Source: Belliella pelovolcani
GTDB taxonomy: Bacteria > Bacteroidota > Bacteroidia > Cytophagales > Cyclobacteriaceae
Reading direction: 5' to 3'
Assembly: GCF_900156785.1 (NCBI RefSeq)
Contig: NZ_FTOP01000006.1
Location: 62,001-126,000, forward strand
Length of the DNA stretch: 64,000 nt
Shown: positions 33,383-40,776 of the stretch, one piece after another
Position numbering within the stretch: position 1 is the stretch's first letter
Layout: each line of letters opens with the position of its first letter
The notes under the pieces: model-generated
Seen by the model: only the letters and a program-made list of their open reading frames with translations
Told to the model about the DNA's origin: nothing
Databases searched by the model: none
Made by a program: the position numbers and the translations under genes

Positions 33383-35188
33383 ATGCAAAATATTCGGAAT
33401 ATCGCGATTATCGCACACGTTGACCACGGCAAGACGACCCTCGTGGACAAAATCATCCATGCTTCTAAAATCTTTCGTGAAAATCAACAGTTTGACGATT
33501 TAATCCTGGATAACAACGACTTGGAGAGAGAAAGAGGTATCACCATTCTTTCCAAAAATGTATCCGTAAGATATAAAGATCATAAAATCAATATCATTGA
33601 TACTCCTGGTCACGCCGACTTTGGTGGTGAAGTAGAAAGGGTATTGAAAATGGCTGATGGAGTAATCCTTTTGGTGGATGCTTTTGAAGGTCCAATGCCT
33701 CAAACCAGATTTGTATTGGGCAAAGCTCTTGCCCTTGGACTTACCCCTATTGTAGTAGTCAATAAAGTAGATAAGGAAAACTGTAGACCCGACGAAGTTC
33801 AGGAATCTGTTTTTGAATTGATGTTCAACTTGGATGCTACCGAAGAGCAATTGGAATTCCAAACACTTTATGGCTCTGCCAAAAACAACTGGATGGGACC
33901 AGACTGGAAAACTCAGACTGACTCAATTCTACCACTTTTGGATGCGATCTTGGAGTACATCCCTGCACCAAAGATTGACGAGGGTACACTTCAAATGCAA
34001 ATCACTTCTCTAGATTACTCTAACTTCGTAGGCCGTATAGCTATCGGAAGAGTAAAAAGAGGAACGATCAAAGAAGGAGCACAATTAACTTTGTGTAAAG
34101 CTGATGGCGTTTTCAAAAAAGTAAAAGTGAAAGAACTTCATGTTTTCGAAGGTCTTGGCAAAAACAAAGTATCAGAGGTAGTTGCAGGTGATATCTGTGC
34201 AGTGACTGGTATCGACGATTTTGAAATTGGTGATACGCTCGCAGACCTTGAGAATCCAGAAGCACTACCCCGAATTGCTATTGACGAGCCTACTATGAAC
34301 ATGCTCTTCACAATCAACAACTCTCCTTTCTTCGGTAAAGAAGGAAAATTTGTGACTTCACGTCACTTGAGAGACAGGTTGATGAAAGAGATGGAAAAGA
34401 ACTTGGCTTTGAGAGTAGAATCAACTGACTCCGAAGACAAATTCTTGGTCTATGGCCGTGGTATCCTTCACTTGTCAGTCTTGATCGAGACCATGAGAAG
34501 AGAAGGTTATGAACTTCAAGTAGGTCAACCTCAAGTGATTTTCAAGGAAATCGATGGTGTAAAACACGAGCCAATTGAAGTATTGGTCGTTGACGTACCT
34601 GAGACAACCGCTGGAAAAGTAATTGAATTGGCTACCCAAAGAAAAGGTGAACTCCTTGTCATGGAGCCAAAAGGTGATTTACAGCACCTTGAATTCAGAA
34701 TTCCTTCAAGAGGACTAATCGGCTTGAGAAACAACGTCTTGACGGCTACCCAAGGTGAAGCGATTATGAACCACAGATTCTCAGCTTACGAGCCATTCAA
34801 AGGCAACATCCCTGAAAGAAACAACGGCTCACTGATCTCCATGGAAGCTGGACCTTGTACAGCTTATGCGATTGACAAGCTACAAGACAGAGGTACTTTC
34901 TTCATCGAGCCAGGAGACGAATTGTACACAGGTCAGGTTATCGGTGAAAATTCCCGTGACAATGACATCGTAGTCAATGTACAGAAAGGTAAGAAACTGA
35001 CCAACATGCGTGCTTCAGGTTCTGATGACAACACCAGAATCGCACCTCCAAAGAAATTCTCTTTGGAAGAAGCCATGGAATATATCCAAAAAGATGAATA
35101 CCTTGAGATCACGCCTAAGTCTATCCGAATGAGAAAAATCTATTTGGACGAGAACGAAAGAGCAAGAATGGCTAAGAAAGAATCATAA
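33383..35188 (+). CDS. typA: translational GTPase TypA/BipA
   Basis: Ribosome-associated GTPase of 601 residues, assisting 50S assembly and stress adaptation. The G1 loop is in IIAHVDHGKTTLVDKII, G2 in RERGITILSKN, G3 in IDTPGHADFGGEVERVL, and G4 in VVNKVDKENCRPDE. Domains II and III, then the C-terminal BipA-specific domain, follow (RGLIGLRNNVLTATQGEAIMNHRF; NNGSLISMEAGPCTAYAIDKLQDRG). Length and order match the family. It is monocistronic, with an exact -7 box upstream and a terminator downstream, surrounded by repeat-rich intergenic DNA. Confidence 0.98.
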   Translation: MQNIRNIAIIAHVDHGKTTLVDKIIHASKIFRENQQFDDLILDNNDLERERGITILSKNVSVRYKDHKINIIDTPGHADFGGEVERVLKMADGVILLVDAFEGPMPQTRFVLGKALALGLTPIVVVNKVDKENCRPDEVQESVFELMFNLDATEEQLEFQTLYGSAKNNWMGPDWKTQTDSILPLLDAILEYIPAPKIDEGTLQMQITSLDYSNFVGRIAIGRVKRGTIKEGAQLTLCKADGVFKKVKVKELHVFEGLGKNKVSEVVAGDICAVTGIDDFEIGDTLADLENPEALPRIAIDEPTMNMLFTINNSPFFGKEGKFVTSRHLRDRLMKEMEKNLALRVESTDSEDKFLVYGRGILHLSVLIETMRREGYELQVGQPQVIFKEIDGVKHEPIEVLVVDVPETTAGKVIELATQRKGELLVMEPKGDLQHLEFRIPSRGLIGLRNNVLTATQGEAIMNHRFSAYEPFKGNIPERNNGSLISMEAGPCTAYAIDKLQDRGTFFIEPGDELYTGQVIGENSRDNDIVVNVQKGKKLTNMRASGSDDNTRIAPPKKFSLEEAMEYIQKDEYLEITPKSIRMRKIYLDENERARMAKKES

Positions 35189-35235
35189 ATGTAAAAAGTA
35201 TAATGTACCAAGTACAAAGATGGCCCTAGAAGTTG

Positions 35236-35257
35236 AAAGACTTTTGGGGTCTTTTTT
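35236..35257 (+). terminator. terminator of typA
   Basis: AAAGAC (35236-35241) pairs with GTCTTT (35249-35254) around TTTTGGG, followed by a T-rich run, 48 bp after the typA stop. Confidence 0.7.
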
Positions 35258-35327
35258 ATTGACCTTTGGGTTACGATAGCTATCGGAATCAAAAAACCTC
35301 GAAGATTCTTTATTTTATCAGGAGACC

Positions 35328-35360
35328 AGACCTGTCAGGTTTTGAAAACCTGACAGGTCT
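35328..35360. repeat. perfect 33-bp palindrome
   Basis: Two perfect 16-bp arms around a single central G; the left arm is AGACCTGTCAGGTTTT. It differs in sequence from the two 33-bp repeats after padR but has the same size and the same ACCT...AGGT outer logic. It sits between convergent typA and the DUF4221 gene. Confidence 0.85.
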
Positions 35361-35396
35361 TATCAAATAACCATGGCTATCATTTTATTCGTTACC

Positions 35397-35465
35397 AAAC
35401 AACATTAGTATAGTTTATTAAACAACAATAGTATTGTTTTATAAACAACACTATTGAATTTTACT
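35397..35465. repeat. three imperfect 23-bp tandem repeats with internal hairpin
   Basis: Units start at 35397, 35420 and 35443, each opening with AAACAACA and having AT-rich tails. Units 2 and 3 also form a near-perfect inverted repeat (35426-35456, 14-bp arms CAATAGTATTGTTT / AAACAACACTATTG, one wobble). It could serve as a terminator for the leftward DUF4221 gene that ends at 35485, or be a remnant of a mobile repeat. Confidence 0.6.
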
Positions 35466-35484
35466 AAGCAATACATTTACAAAA

Positions 35485-36663
35485 TCATCTAAACTCTAAA
35501 ACATCATATACTACTTCATCTTCATTGAGTCCATCGTAGAAAGGATTGGTACGGGAAAGGTAGAGCCCTTTTTCCCCAACAAATGACTTATAAGGGTAAT
35601 GAATTTTTCCTAGAAACCGCTTTTCAGTCAAAATATTAAAGTCCTTATCCAAGACGATGATACTGAAATCATTTTTCAAATGAGGAAATTGATCTTCTGA
35701 ATCAGATTCGTCCATGTCACGTCCGATATTGACAAATCGATAATACAATTCTCTGTAGGGATCATAAAAAATGTAGGAATAGGTCGTTTGAGAAACACGT
35801 TCTTGGATTTGAATGTCTTTGGGTAGATTACTACCCGAAGTGAATTTTAATGGCTTGGCAAATTCACTCTTTGCATTGACTGATTTAATCAAATGCATAT
35901 TTTCATCAAAAACTAAAATTGAATCCATACCAGCCCAAGCATAAACCCATTGATTATTTTGCTTGATTCTTGAATAATTACCCATATCCATTGGCCAAGT
36001 CTTACCTTTATAATAATCAGGCACTCGAACATGGTCTATTACTTGGACATCATTATTTTCCACATCTACTACTACAGCTGGCTTAAACTCTTCCATCGTT
36101 TCGGCAGAATTTAAAAACCCATTTAATGACATGTCTGAAAAGTACAATTTGCCACTTTCATAAATAGTCGGATTGGTTGACCTTGAATAATGATTGACCA
36201 TGCTTTTCATCATGGCTTGCGGACTACTTCTATCTATTTTTTGCGGACTGTATTGCGTCACAATCTCACCATCACCATTGATCAATGTAATGCCATTCAA
36301 TAACATCTGTCTAAACAAAAAAATCGAATCTGCATTGTGATACCAAAATCCATACAAAGCAGGTATTGGATATTTTTCATCTTTCTGAATAGCTGTTCTT
36401 TTAACCTTTTCGCCAGATTCCAAATCATAAAAGTCAAAGGAAAAATTAACCTTGTTCATCACCAGCAATAGCTCCTCCTCTCCTTCTTGGATCACCTGAA
36501 ACTCCGGGAAATTGAAATCTGATATAGAGTCTATATCCAGTTTGACTTGTCCAACTTCGATGAAATCATTCGCAAAAGTTCGCTTTTCTGAATTAGATCC
36601 CTTTTCTGAACAGGAAAACAAAATAACAAAAGCGAGTGCAATCAGAGGTAAGGTATGCTTCAT
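35485..36663 (-). CDS. DUF4221-family lipoprotein
   Basis: 392-residue lipoprotein, function unknown, of the DUF4221 family that is abundant in Cyclobacteriaceae. The start at 36663 gives an ideal signal, MKHTLPLIALAFVILFSC, with Cys18 as lipid attachment. The in-frame start at 36690 merely adds nine residues. The mature part has repeated beta-propeller-like segments (EEELLLVMNKVNFSFDFYDLESGEKV, SILVFDENMHLIKSVNAKSEF, FSIIVLDKDFNILTEKRFLG) in which Asp and hydrophobic strands recur, as in 6-bladed propellers that read periplasmic or surface ligands. It is transcribed alone, convergent with typA. No catalytic motif is visible. Confidence 0.82.
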   Translation of the reverse strand: MKHTLPLIALAFVILFSCSEKGSNSEKRTFANDFIEVGQVKLDIDSISDFNFPEFQVIQEGEEELLLVMNKVNFSFDFYDLESGEKVKRTAIQKDEKYPIPALYGFWYHNADSIFLFRQMLLNGITLINGDGEIVTQYSPQKIDRSSPQAMMKSMVNHYSRSTNPTIYESGKLYFSDMSLNGFLNSAETMEEFKPAVVVDVENNDVQVIDHVRVPDYYKGKTWPMDMGNYSRIKQNNQWVYAWAGMDSILVFDENMHLIKSVNAKSEFAKPLKFTSGSNLPKDIQIQERVSQTTYSYIFYDPYRELYYRFVNIGRDMDESDSEDQFPHLKNDFSIIVLDKDFNILTEKRFLGKIHYPYKSFVGEKGLYLSRTNPFYDGLNEDEVVYDVLEFR

Positions 36664-36733
36664 AAACTTATTGATTAGTGATACAATCAACTAAGTTACT
36701 ATTTAAAAAATCAAAAACAACTATTAACTTCAT

Positions 36734-37294
36734 CTAACTCATTGACTCCTCGATTCTCTTATTCAAGATAGCTATAAAACCATCCCTTTCATTGATCACA
36801 AAATCATGCTGTTCTCCGCTCTTGGTGTGAAGTCTCATTCCATTGTCTATAAGACCCCCAGTCTTTCTAGGTTCACATCTAAGTATATCCTCATAAGGGA
36901 AATTCTTTTGACCGCTTTGAATATTGAATTTATGTCCTTTGAAAATGAGCCTTTTATTGGTCAGAAATACTTGCCCTCCTACTCCCTCAATCCCACGAAA
37001 TAAATTTGCCGCTTGAACGTAGGCTATTTCCTCTTCCATCTCAAGTGCTGGTGTGATTGAGTCTACTAGCTTCTCGATCATCGGGGCACCTAACCTCTCC
37101 ATCAAAAACGGAAAACCAACACCAAATACTCCTCCAAAGAAAACCCCCATAAAAACCAACTCCTTGGTAGACTTTACATCTCCTCCAAACATCCAGTCAA
37201 TCAAAAAGAGAGAGAAGGAATAAACAACACCTGAAGTAATTGCAAAAACAAGTCGTTGTTTCAAATTCAAGTCAAATGTAACGTTCTTCATCAT
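36734..37294 (-). CDS. membrane protein with GRAM/PH-like domain
   Basis: 186-residue protein. Two hydrophobic helices (about 15-34 and 46-66) are followed by a charged linker and a GRAM-type domain at about 85-170: GGQVFLTNKRLIFKGHKFNIQSGQKNFPYEDI is the classical GRAM core, with a final helix FIAILNKRIEESM. In bacteria such domains are thought to bind lipids or membrane surfaces; no enzyme activity is implied. The start may be the first or second codon of MMKN. It lies 71 bp from the next upstream gene, which also combines membrane helices with a PH-like domain, but a promoter element lies between them. Confidence 0.75.
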   Translation of the reverse strand: MMKNVTFDLNLKQRLVFAITSGVVYSFSLFLIDWMFGGDVKSTKELVFMGVFFGGVFGVGFPFLMERLGAPMIEKLVDSITPALEMEEEIAYVQAANLFRGIEGVGGQVFLTNKRLIFKGHKFNIQSGQKNFPYEDILRCEPRKTGGLIDNGMRLHTKSGEQHDFVINERDGFIAILNKRIEESMS

Positions 37295-37331
37295 AAGTAT
37301 CTTTAATGGATTAAAATCTATACCCTACCCT

Positions 37332-37339
37332 CAAATGTA
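37332..37339 (-). promoter_or_regulatory. -7 element for the GRAM-domain gene
   Basis: TACATTTG on the minus strand is an exact TAnnTTTG box, 38 bp upstream of the start at 37294. No TTTG was found at the -33 position. Confidence 0.4.
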
Positions 37340-37400
37340 AATCGATAGTGGGTCTACCGTCATTCTAAATAAAACTCGTACTCTTAAATTTTTTCTTTTC

Positions 37401-38129
37401 CTATTTTAGAGAGTTACCATTATTAATTTCCATCACAGCTTGGACGGCTTTATAAATCAGCTCTGTTTTTTCCTTCTCTTTGAAATTGATAATGATAGTT
37501 TCTCCTGCAAGTGTGGTTATTTTCAAAAAAGGACCTTCACTAGAATGAATCAACAAGCGAGTCTTTCCTATGCCTTCCACATTAAAAAAGCCCTTTTTAA
37601 CTTGACCAAGACCTAAGCCATTTGTACGAGCCTTGATAGCAGGTGCTTTTACTAACAGCTCCACAGATTCGACAGCTTTAGTTTTCAATTCAAATCCATA
37701 AGCCCCTGAAAATTTCAATCGCTCATTGTTTAACTCATAGCCCGAAGGAATCACACCATAAACTATACTTCCAAAAGCAAAAACTAAAACTATAACAGTA
37801 AAGACCACTTTAAATCGAGAATCCACGAGCTTCTCCTTATTGTGATCGTACTTTCTAGCCTTCCATACCATCAAAGCAACACCTATCAATATTATTCCTG
37901 GAACAAAATAACTCAATGCAGAAGCTAACTCAAGCCAATTCAATACATAGTATCCTACGATCACCAAAGCCCCCAACAACACAAGGGCGTTTCTCATAAA
38001 AGTAGATAAGCCTTCAATATCTACATTTTCCTTTTGCCTTTGAGACATGGTGTTATAGCCAGCAATTAGATTTGGAAAGACTTTTACCAAGAAACCAAGA
38101 GCGATTAAAGTTAGGGCAGTAATGATCAT
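37401..38129 (-). CDS. DUF3784 membrane protein with C-terminal PH-like domain
   Basis: 242-residue membrane protein. The N-terminal third matches DUF3784 (VFPNLIAGYNTMSQRQKENVDIEGLSTFMRN with flanking helices at about 2-22, 46-66 and 71-90), a fourth helix lies at about 107-127, and the remainder (ERLKFSGAYGFELKTKAVESVELL, FLKITTLAGETIIINFKEKEKTELIYKAV) has the strand pattern of bacterial PH domains. The conserved GYNTMS motif is the best family marker. Function is unknown; related proteins are often small predicted envelope factors. It may work with the neighbouring GRAM protein, but this rests on adjacency and similar design only. Confidence 0.75.
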   Translation of the reverse strand: MIITALTLIALGFLVKVFPNLIAGYNTMSQRQKENVDIEGLSTFMRNALVLLGALVIVGYYVLNWLELASALSYFVPGIILIGVALMVWKARKYDHNKEKLVDSRFKVVFTVIVLVFAFGSIVYGVIPSGYELNNERLKFSGAYGFELKTKAVESVELLVKAPAIKARTNGLGLGQVKKGFFNVEGIGKTRLLIHSSEGPFLKITTLAGETIIINFKEKEKTELIYKAVQAVMEINNGNSLK

Positions 38130-38168
38130 AATTTATAATTCACAGTTTTACTAATACAATTCATCTAT

Positions 38169-38176
38169 CAAAAATA
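38169..38176 (-). promoter_or_regulatory. -7 element for the DUF3784 gene
   Basis: TATTTTTG on the minus strand fits TAnnTTTG, 39 bp upstream of the start at 38129; the -33 region reads ATTT rather than TTTG. Confidence 0.35.
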
Positions 38177-38200
38177 AAACATTTCGAAATCAAGAAAATA

Positions 38201-38225
38201 AAAAAAACCGAGCATCTCTGCCCGG
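38201..38225 (-). terminator. Rho-independent terminator of icd
   Basis: On the minus strand CCGGGCA (38225-38219) pairs with TGCTCGG (38214-38208) around GAGA, with one mismatch, followed by at least seven T. It lies 61 bp after the icd stop. Confidence 0.8.
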
Positions 38226-38285
38226 CTTTAATATTAACTCCCGCACAAGCGGTTTCTAATTCATCCTTCAACCTTCATCCTTTTC

Positions 38286-39740
38286 TTACTCTCCTTGAGC
38301 CAAGCTATAGCCTCTCTCACCGTCGAATGTATACAGGTGTTCGGTCTTGATGAAGTCAAATCCAAGCTCCTTGATCTGACGAAGTAGCTCCAATACATCT
38401 TCATGGCTGATGACGCTTTGGTCGGCAGTTTTGAATCTACATCTCCAGTGATCGGTACAGAATGTCTCAGGCTGACCTTCAGGAAATACCTTCACACCTC
38501 TGTTGGTGATCAGGTGTAGCTTAAGTCCATTGGCATCTGCTTTTCTTAGACCTTCGCCTATTACATCTGGATTTCTACCAGCCTCATCCCAATCGATAAA
38601 TACATCTACACCCACCAATTCTTTCTTCGCTTTGGTCACTGGGCTTAGCTGAATATTAATCGGTGAATTGTCTGATTTGTCGAAACTAGCAGGCGTCATA
38701 TTACTTGGAGTTTGACCCAATCTTTCGATCACTGCCTGAGCAAATGCTTGCGTTCCTACTTTGACTTTGGAGATTCCTTCTTGATAGATATCACCTGTAT
38801 GGATACCATCTTCAAGCGTCTTCATCCAAGCATTGGCTACTTTCTCAGCTACTTCAGGCTGCCCGATATGTACCAACATGGAAATGGCCCCATTCAATAG
38901 TCCTGATGGATTGGCCATATCCATTCCTGCGATATCAGGTGCAGAACCATGGATCGCTTCAAACATGGCTACCTCTGCGCCTACGTTAGCAGAGCCACCT
39001 AAGCCCACAGAACCTGTCACCTGTGCAGCAATATCGGAAATGATATCTCCATAAAGGTTCAAGGTCACAATAACATCAAAAATCTCAGGTCTCTCCGCAA
39101 TCAGCGCTGACCCGATATCGATGATTTTATGATCTGTCTCGATTTCTGGGTATTCTTTGGCAATCTTGTCGAAGGTCTTATGGAAAAGTCCATCGGCCAA
39201 CTTCATGATATTGTCCTTAGTCATACAAGTGACCTTCTTTCTATTGTATTTCTTAGCGTATTCAAATGCATACCTGATGATCTTCTCAGAGCCTGGCTGG
39301 GAGATCAACTTCAAAGTCTGATACACTTCCTCTGTCTGTCTATGCTCGATACCAGCGTAAAGATCCTCCTCATTTTCCCTGATGATGACCAAATCAGTCT
39401 TAGGGAAGTGAGTCTTTACAAAGGGCGAATAAGCTTTGCATGGTCTTACATTTGCAAAAAGTCCAAAAGATTTTCTAGTAGTCACATTCAAACTCTTGAA
39501 TCCACCACCTTGAGGCGTCGTGATCGGAGACTTCAAAAATACCTTTGTCTCTCTCAGTGAATCAAAAGCCTTGGGCTCCATACCAGAGCTGATACCTTTC
39601 AAATATACCTGTTCGCCGATTTCGATCACATCGTATTCCAGTTGAGCGCCAGCAGCTTCCAAGATATTAAGGGTGGCTTTCATGATTTCTGGACCGATTC
39701 CATCACCATAGGCTACGGTAATTTTTCTTTTTGATGACAT
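38286..39740 (-). CDS. icd: isocitrate dehydrogenase (Thermus-type, long C-terminus)
   Basis: TCA-cycle enzyme oxidising isocitrate to 2-oxoglutarate, 484 residues from the ATG at 39740. Homologues begin near MSSKRKITVAYGDGIGPE, so the in-frame start 16 codons upstream is rejected. Substrate-binding blocks are FKSLNVTTRKSFGLFANVRPCKAY, VIIRENEEDLYAGIEH, KKVTCMTKDNIMKLADG and NLYGDIISDIAAQVTGSVGLGGSANVG. The cofactor loop is EAIHGSAPDIAGMDMANPSG. The core ends near residue 340 and is followed by an extension of about 140 residues (VDVFIDWDEAGRNPDVIGEGL through LAQGE). Thermus thermophilus isocitrate dehydrogenase has a comparable C-terminal extension. Nucleotide preference cannot be settled by eye, though NADP is usual in this subgroup. 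Confidence 0.93.
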   Translation of the reverse strand: MSSKRKITVAYGDGIGPEIMKATLNILEAAGAQLEYDVIEIGEQVYLKGISSGMEPKAFDSLRETKVFLKSPITTPQGGGFKSLNVTTRKSFGLFANVRPCKAYSPFVKTHFPKTDLVIIRENEEDLYAGIEHRQTEEVYQTLKLISQPGSEKIIRYAFEYAKKYNRKKVTCMTKDNIMKLADGLFHKTFDKIAKEYPEIETDHKIIDIGSALIAERPEIFDVIVTLNLYGDIISDIAAQVTGSVGLGGSANVGAEVAMFEAIHGSAPDIAGMDMANPSGLLNGAISMLVHIGQPEVAEKVANAWMKTLEDGIHTGDIYQEGISKVKVGTQAFAQAVIERLGQTPSNMTPASFDKSDNSPINIQLSPVTKAKKELVGVDVFIDWDEAGRNPDVIGEGLRKADANGLKLHLITNRGVKVFPEGQPETFCTDHWRCRFKTADQSVISHEDVLELLRQIKELGFDFIKTEHLYTFDGERGYSLAQGE

Positions 39741-39776
39741 ATATGTTGTATATTTAGTTGAATATTCTGAATGTGA

Positions 39777-39784
39777 CAAAAATA
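39777..39784 (-). promoter_or_regulatory. icd: icd promoter -7 element
   Basis: TATTTTTG on the minus strand fits TAnnTTTG, 37 bp before the icd ATG. The -33 box is poor (only TG matches). The site supports the start at 39740, because a start at 39788 would lie upstream of it. Confidence 0.45.
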
Positions 39785-39913
39785 GCAAAAAAAGGCTGAA
39801 ATCAGGGGGTAAACCTATTATAAATTAGCATAATACCTATCATATATGAAGAGCGGTCGAGGAGCTTGATTCCCACGCTGAATTGATGATATGCGTATTT
39901 TCCGAGTAAATGC

Positions 39914-39944
39914 TTTGGGATTGAAAGTGCTACTTGTATATTTG
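39914..39944 (+). promoter_or_regulatory. promoter of enoyl-CoA hydratase gene
   Basis: TTTG (39914-39917), 19 bp, then TATATTTG (39937-39944): both boxes are exact matches with ideal spacing. Transcription would start near 39951, 17 bp before the ATG. Confidence 0.8.
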
Positions 39945-39967
39945 ATTTCTAACATTCACCAAAACAC

Positions 39968-40753
39968 ATGGCTGAACAAAAAAACATTCTCTCCGAAGAA
40001 AAAGAAGGAATTCTCTATCTGACAGTTAACAGAGAATCCAAGCTTAACGCCCTCAATTTTGATACCCTTGAAGAGATCAGAAATGTTTTTAATGAGGTAG
40101 TAGATAACAAAGAAATCAAAGGAGTCATCATCACCGGCTCTGGAGAAAAAGCTTTTATCGCAGGTGCAGATATCAGTGAAATCGCTGAGCTCAACGAACT
40201 CAACGCTAGAAAATTTGCTGAAAATGGACAAGATGTTTTCAGTTTGATAGAAAACTGCCACAAACCTGTGATTGCTGTGATCAACGGCTTTGCATTGGGT
40301 GGCGGCTGTGAGTTGGCGATGGCTTGTCACATGCGTGTGGCTGCTGCCAATGCTAAATTTGGCCAACCTGAAGTCAACCTCGGCATCATCCCAGGCTATG
40401 GCGGCACACAAAGGCTCACCTACCTGATCGGAAGAGGTAAAGCGAATGAACTGATGATGACTGGGGACATGATTGGAGCAGAGGAAGCCAAAAGCCTTGG
40501 TCTAGTCAATCACGTTTTAGCGACTAAGGCAGATGCTATGGAAAGAGCAGAAGATATCCTGAAAAAAATCATGACCAAAGCCCCTCTAGCTATCGGTATG
40601 ATCGTGGACTGTGTTAATTCTGTTTACAATAGGGAAGAAAATGGCTATCAAACTGAAGCCAATAGCTTTGCCCGTTGTGTGAAATCGGGAGATTACAAAG
40701 AAGGAACTACTGCATTCCTCGAAAAGAGAAAACCAATCTTCAAAGGGGAGTAA
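39968..40753 (+). CDS. enoyl-CoA hydratase/isomerase family protein
   Basis: 261-residue crotonase-fold enzyme, probably hydrating short-chain enoyl-CoA in fatty-acid beta-oxidation or butyrate-type metabolism. The oxyanion-hole segments are GEKAFIAGADISEI and INGFALGGGCELAMACHMRVA. The two catalytic glutamates of hydratases are present: one in GGGCELAMA and the other in GQPEVNLGIIPGYGGTQRL. The C-terminal trimerisation helix FLEKRKPIFKGE completes the family length. Its own promoter is exact, and the stop codon lies within a terminator loop, so it is a single-gene unit despite the close flippase gene downstream. Confidence 0.95.
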   Translation: MAEQKNILSEEKEGILYLTVNRESKLNALNFDTLEEIRNVFNEVVDNKEIKGVIITGSGEKAFIAGADISEIAELNELNARKFAENGQDVFSLIENCHKPVIAVINGFALGGGCELAMACHMRVAAANAKFGQPEVNLGIIPGYGGTQRLTYLIGRGKANELMMTGDMIGAEEAKSLGLVNHVLATKADAMERAEDILKKIMTKAPLAIGMIVDCVNSVYNREENGYQTEANSFARCVKSGDYKEGTTAFLEKRKPIFKGE

Positions 40754-40766
40754 TTCCCCTTTTTTC
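40742..40766 (+). terminator. terminator overlapping the hydratase stop codon
   Basis: AAAGGGGA (40742-40749) pairs with TCCCCTTT (40755-40762) around GTAAT and runs into a T tract. The TAA stop (40751-40753) is in the loop. The flippase ATG is only 11 bp beyond the structure, so readthrough or a cryptic promoter must supply that gene. Confidence 0.85.
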
Positions 40767-40776
40767 TTTTTCTAGA

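Noticed and set aside
35397-35465. Tandem units as a CRISPR array
   Set aside because: Units abut with no spacers, are imperfect, number only three, and no cas gene is present.
39956-40411. 151-codon open frame antisense to the enoyl-CoA hydratase gene
   Set aside because: It mirrors the codon pattern of a confidently assigned gene and has no promoter or domain.
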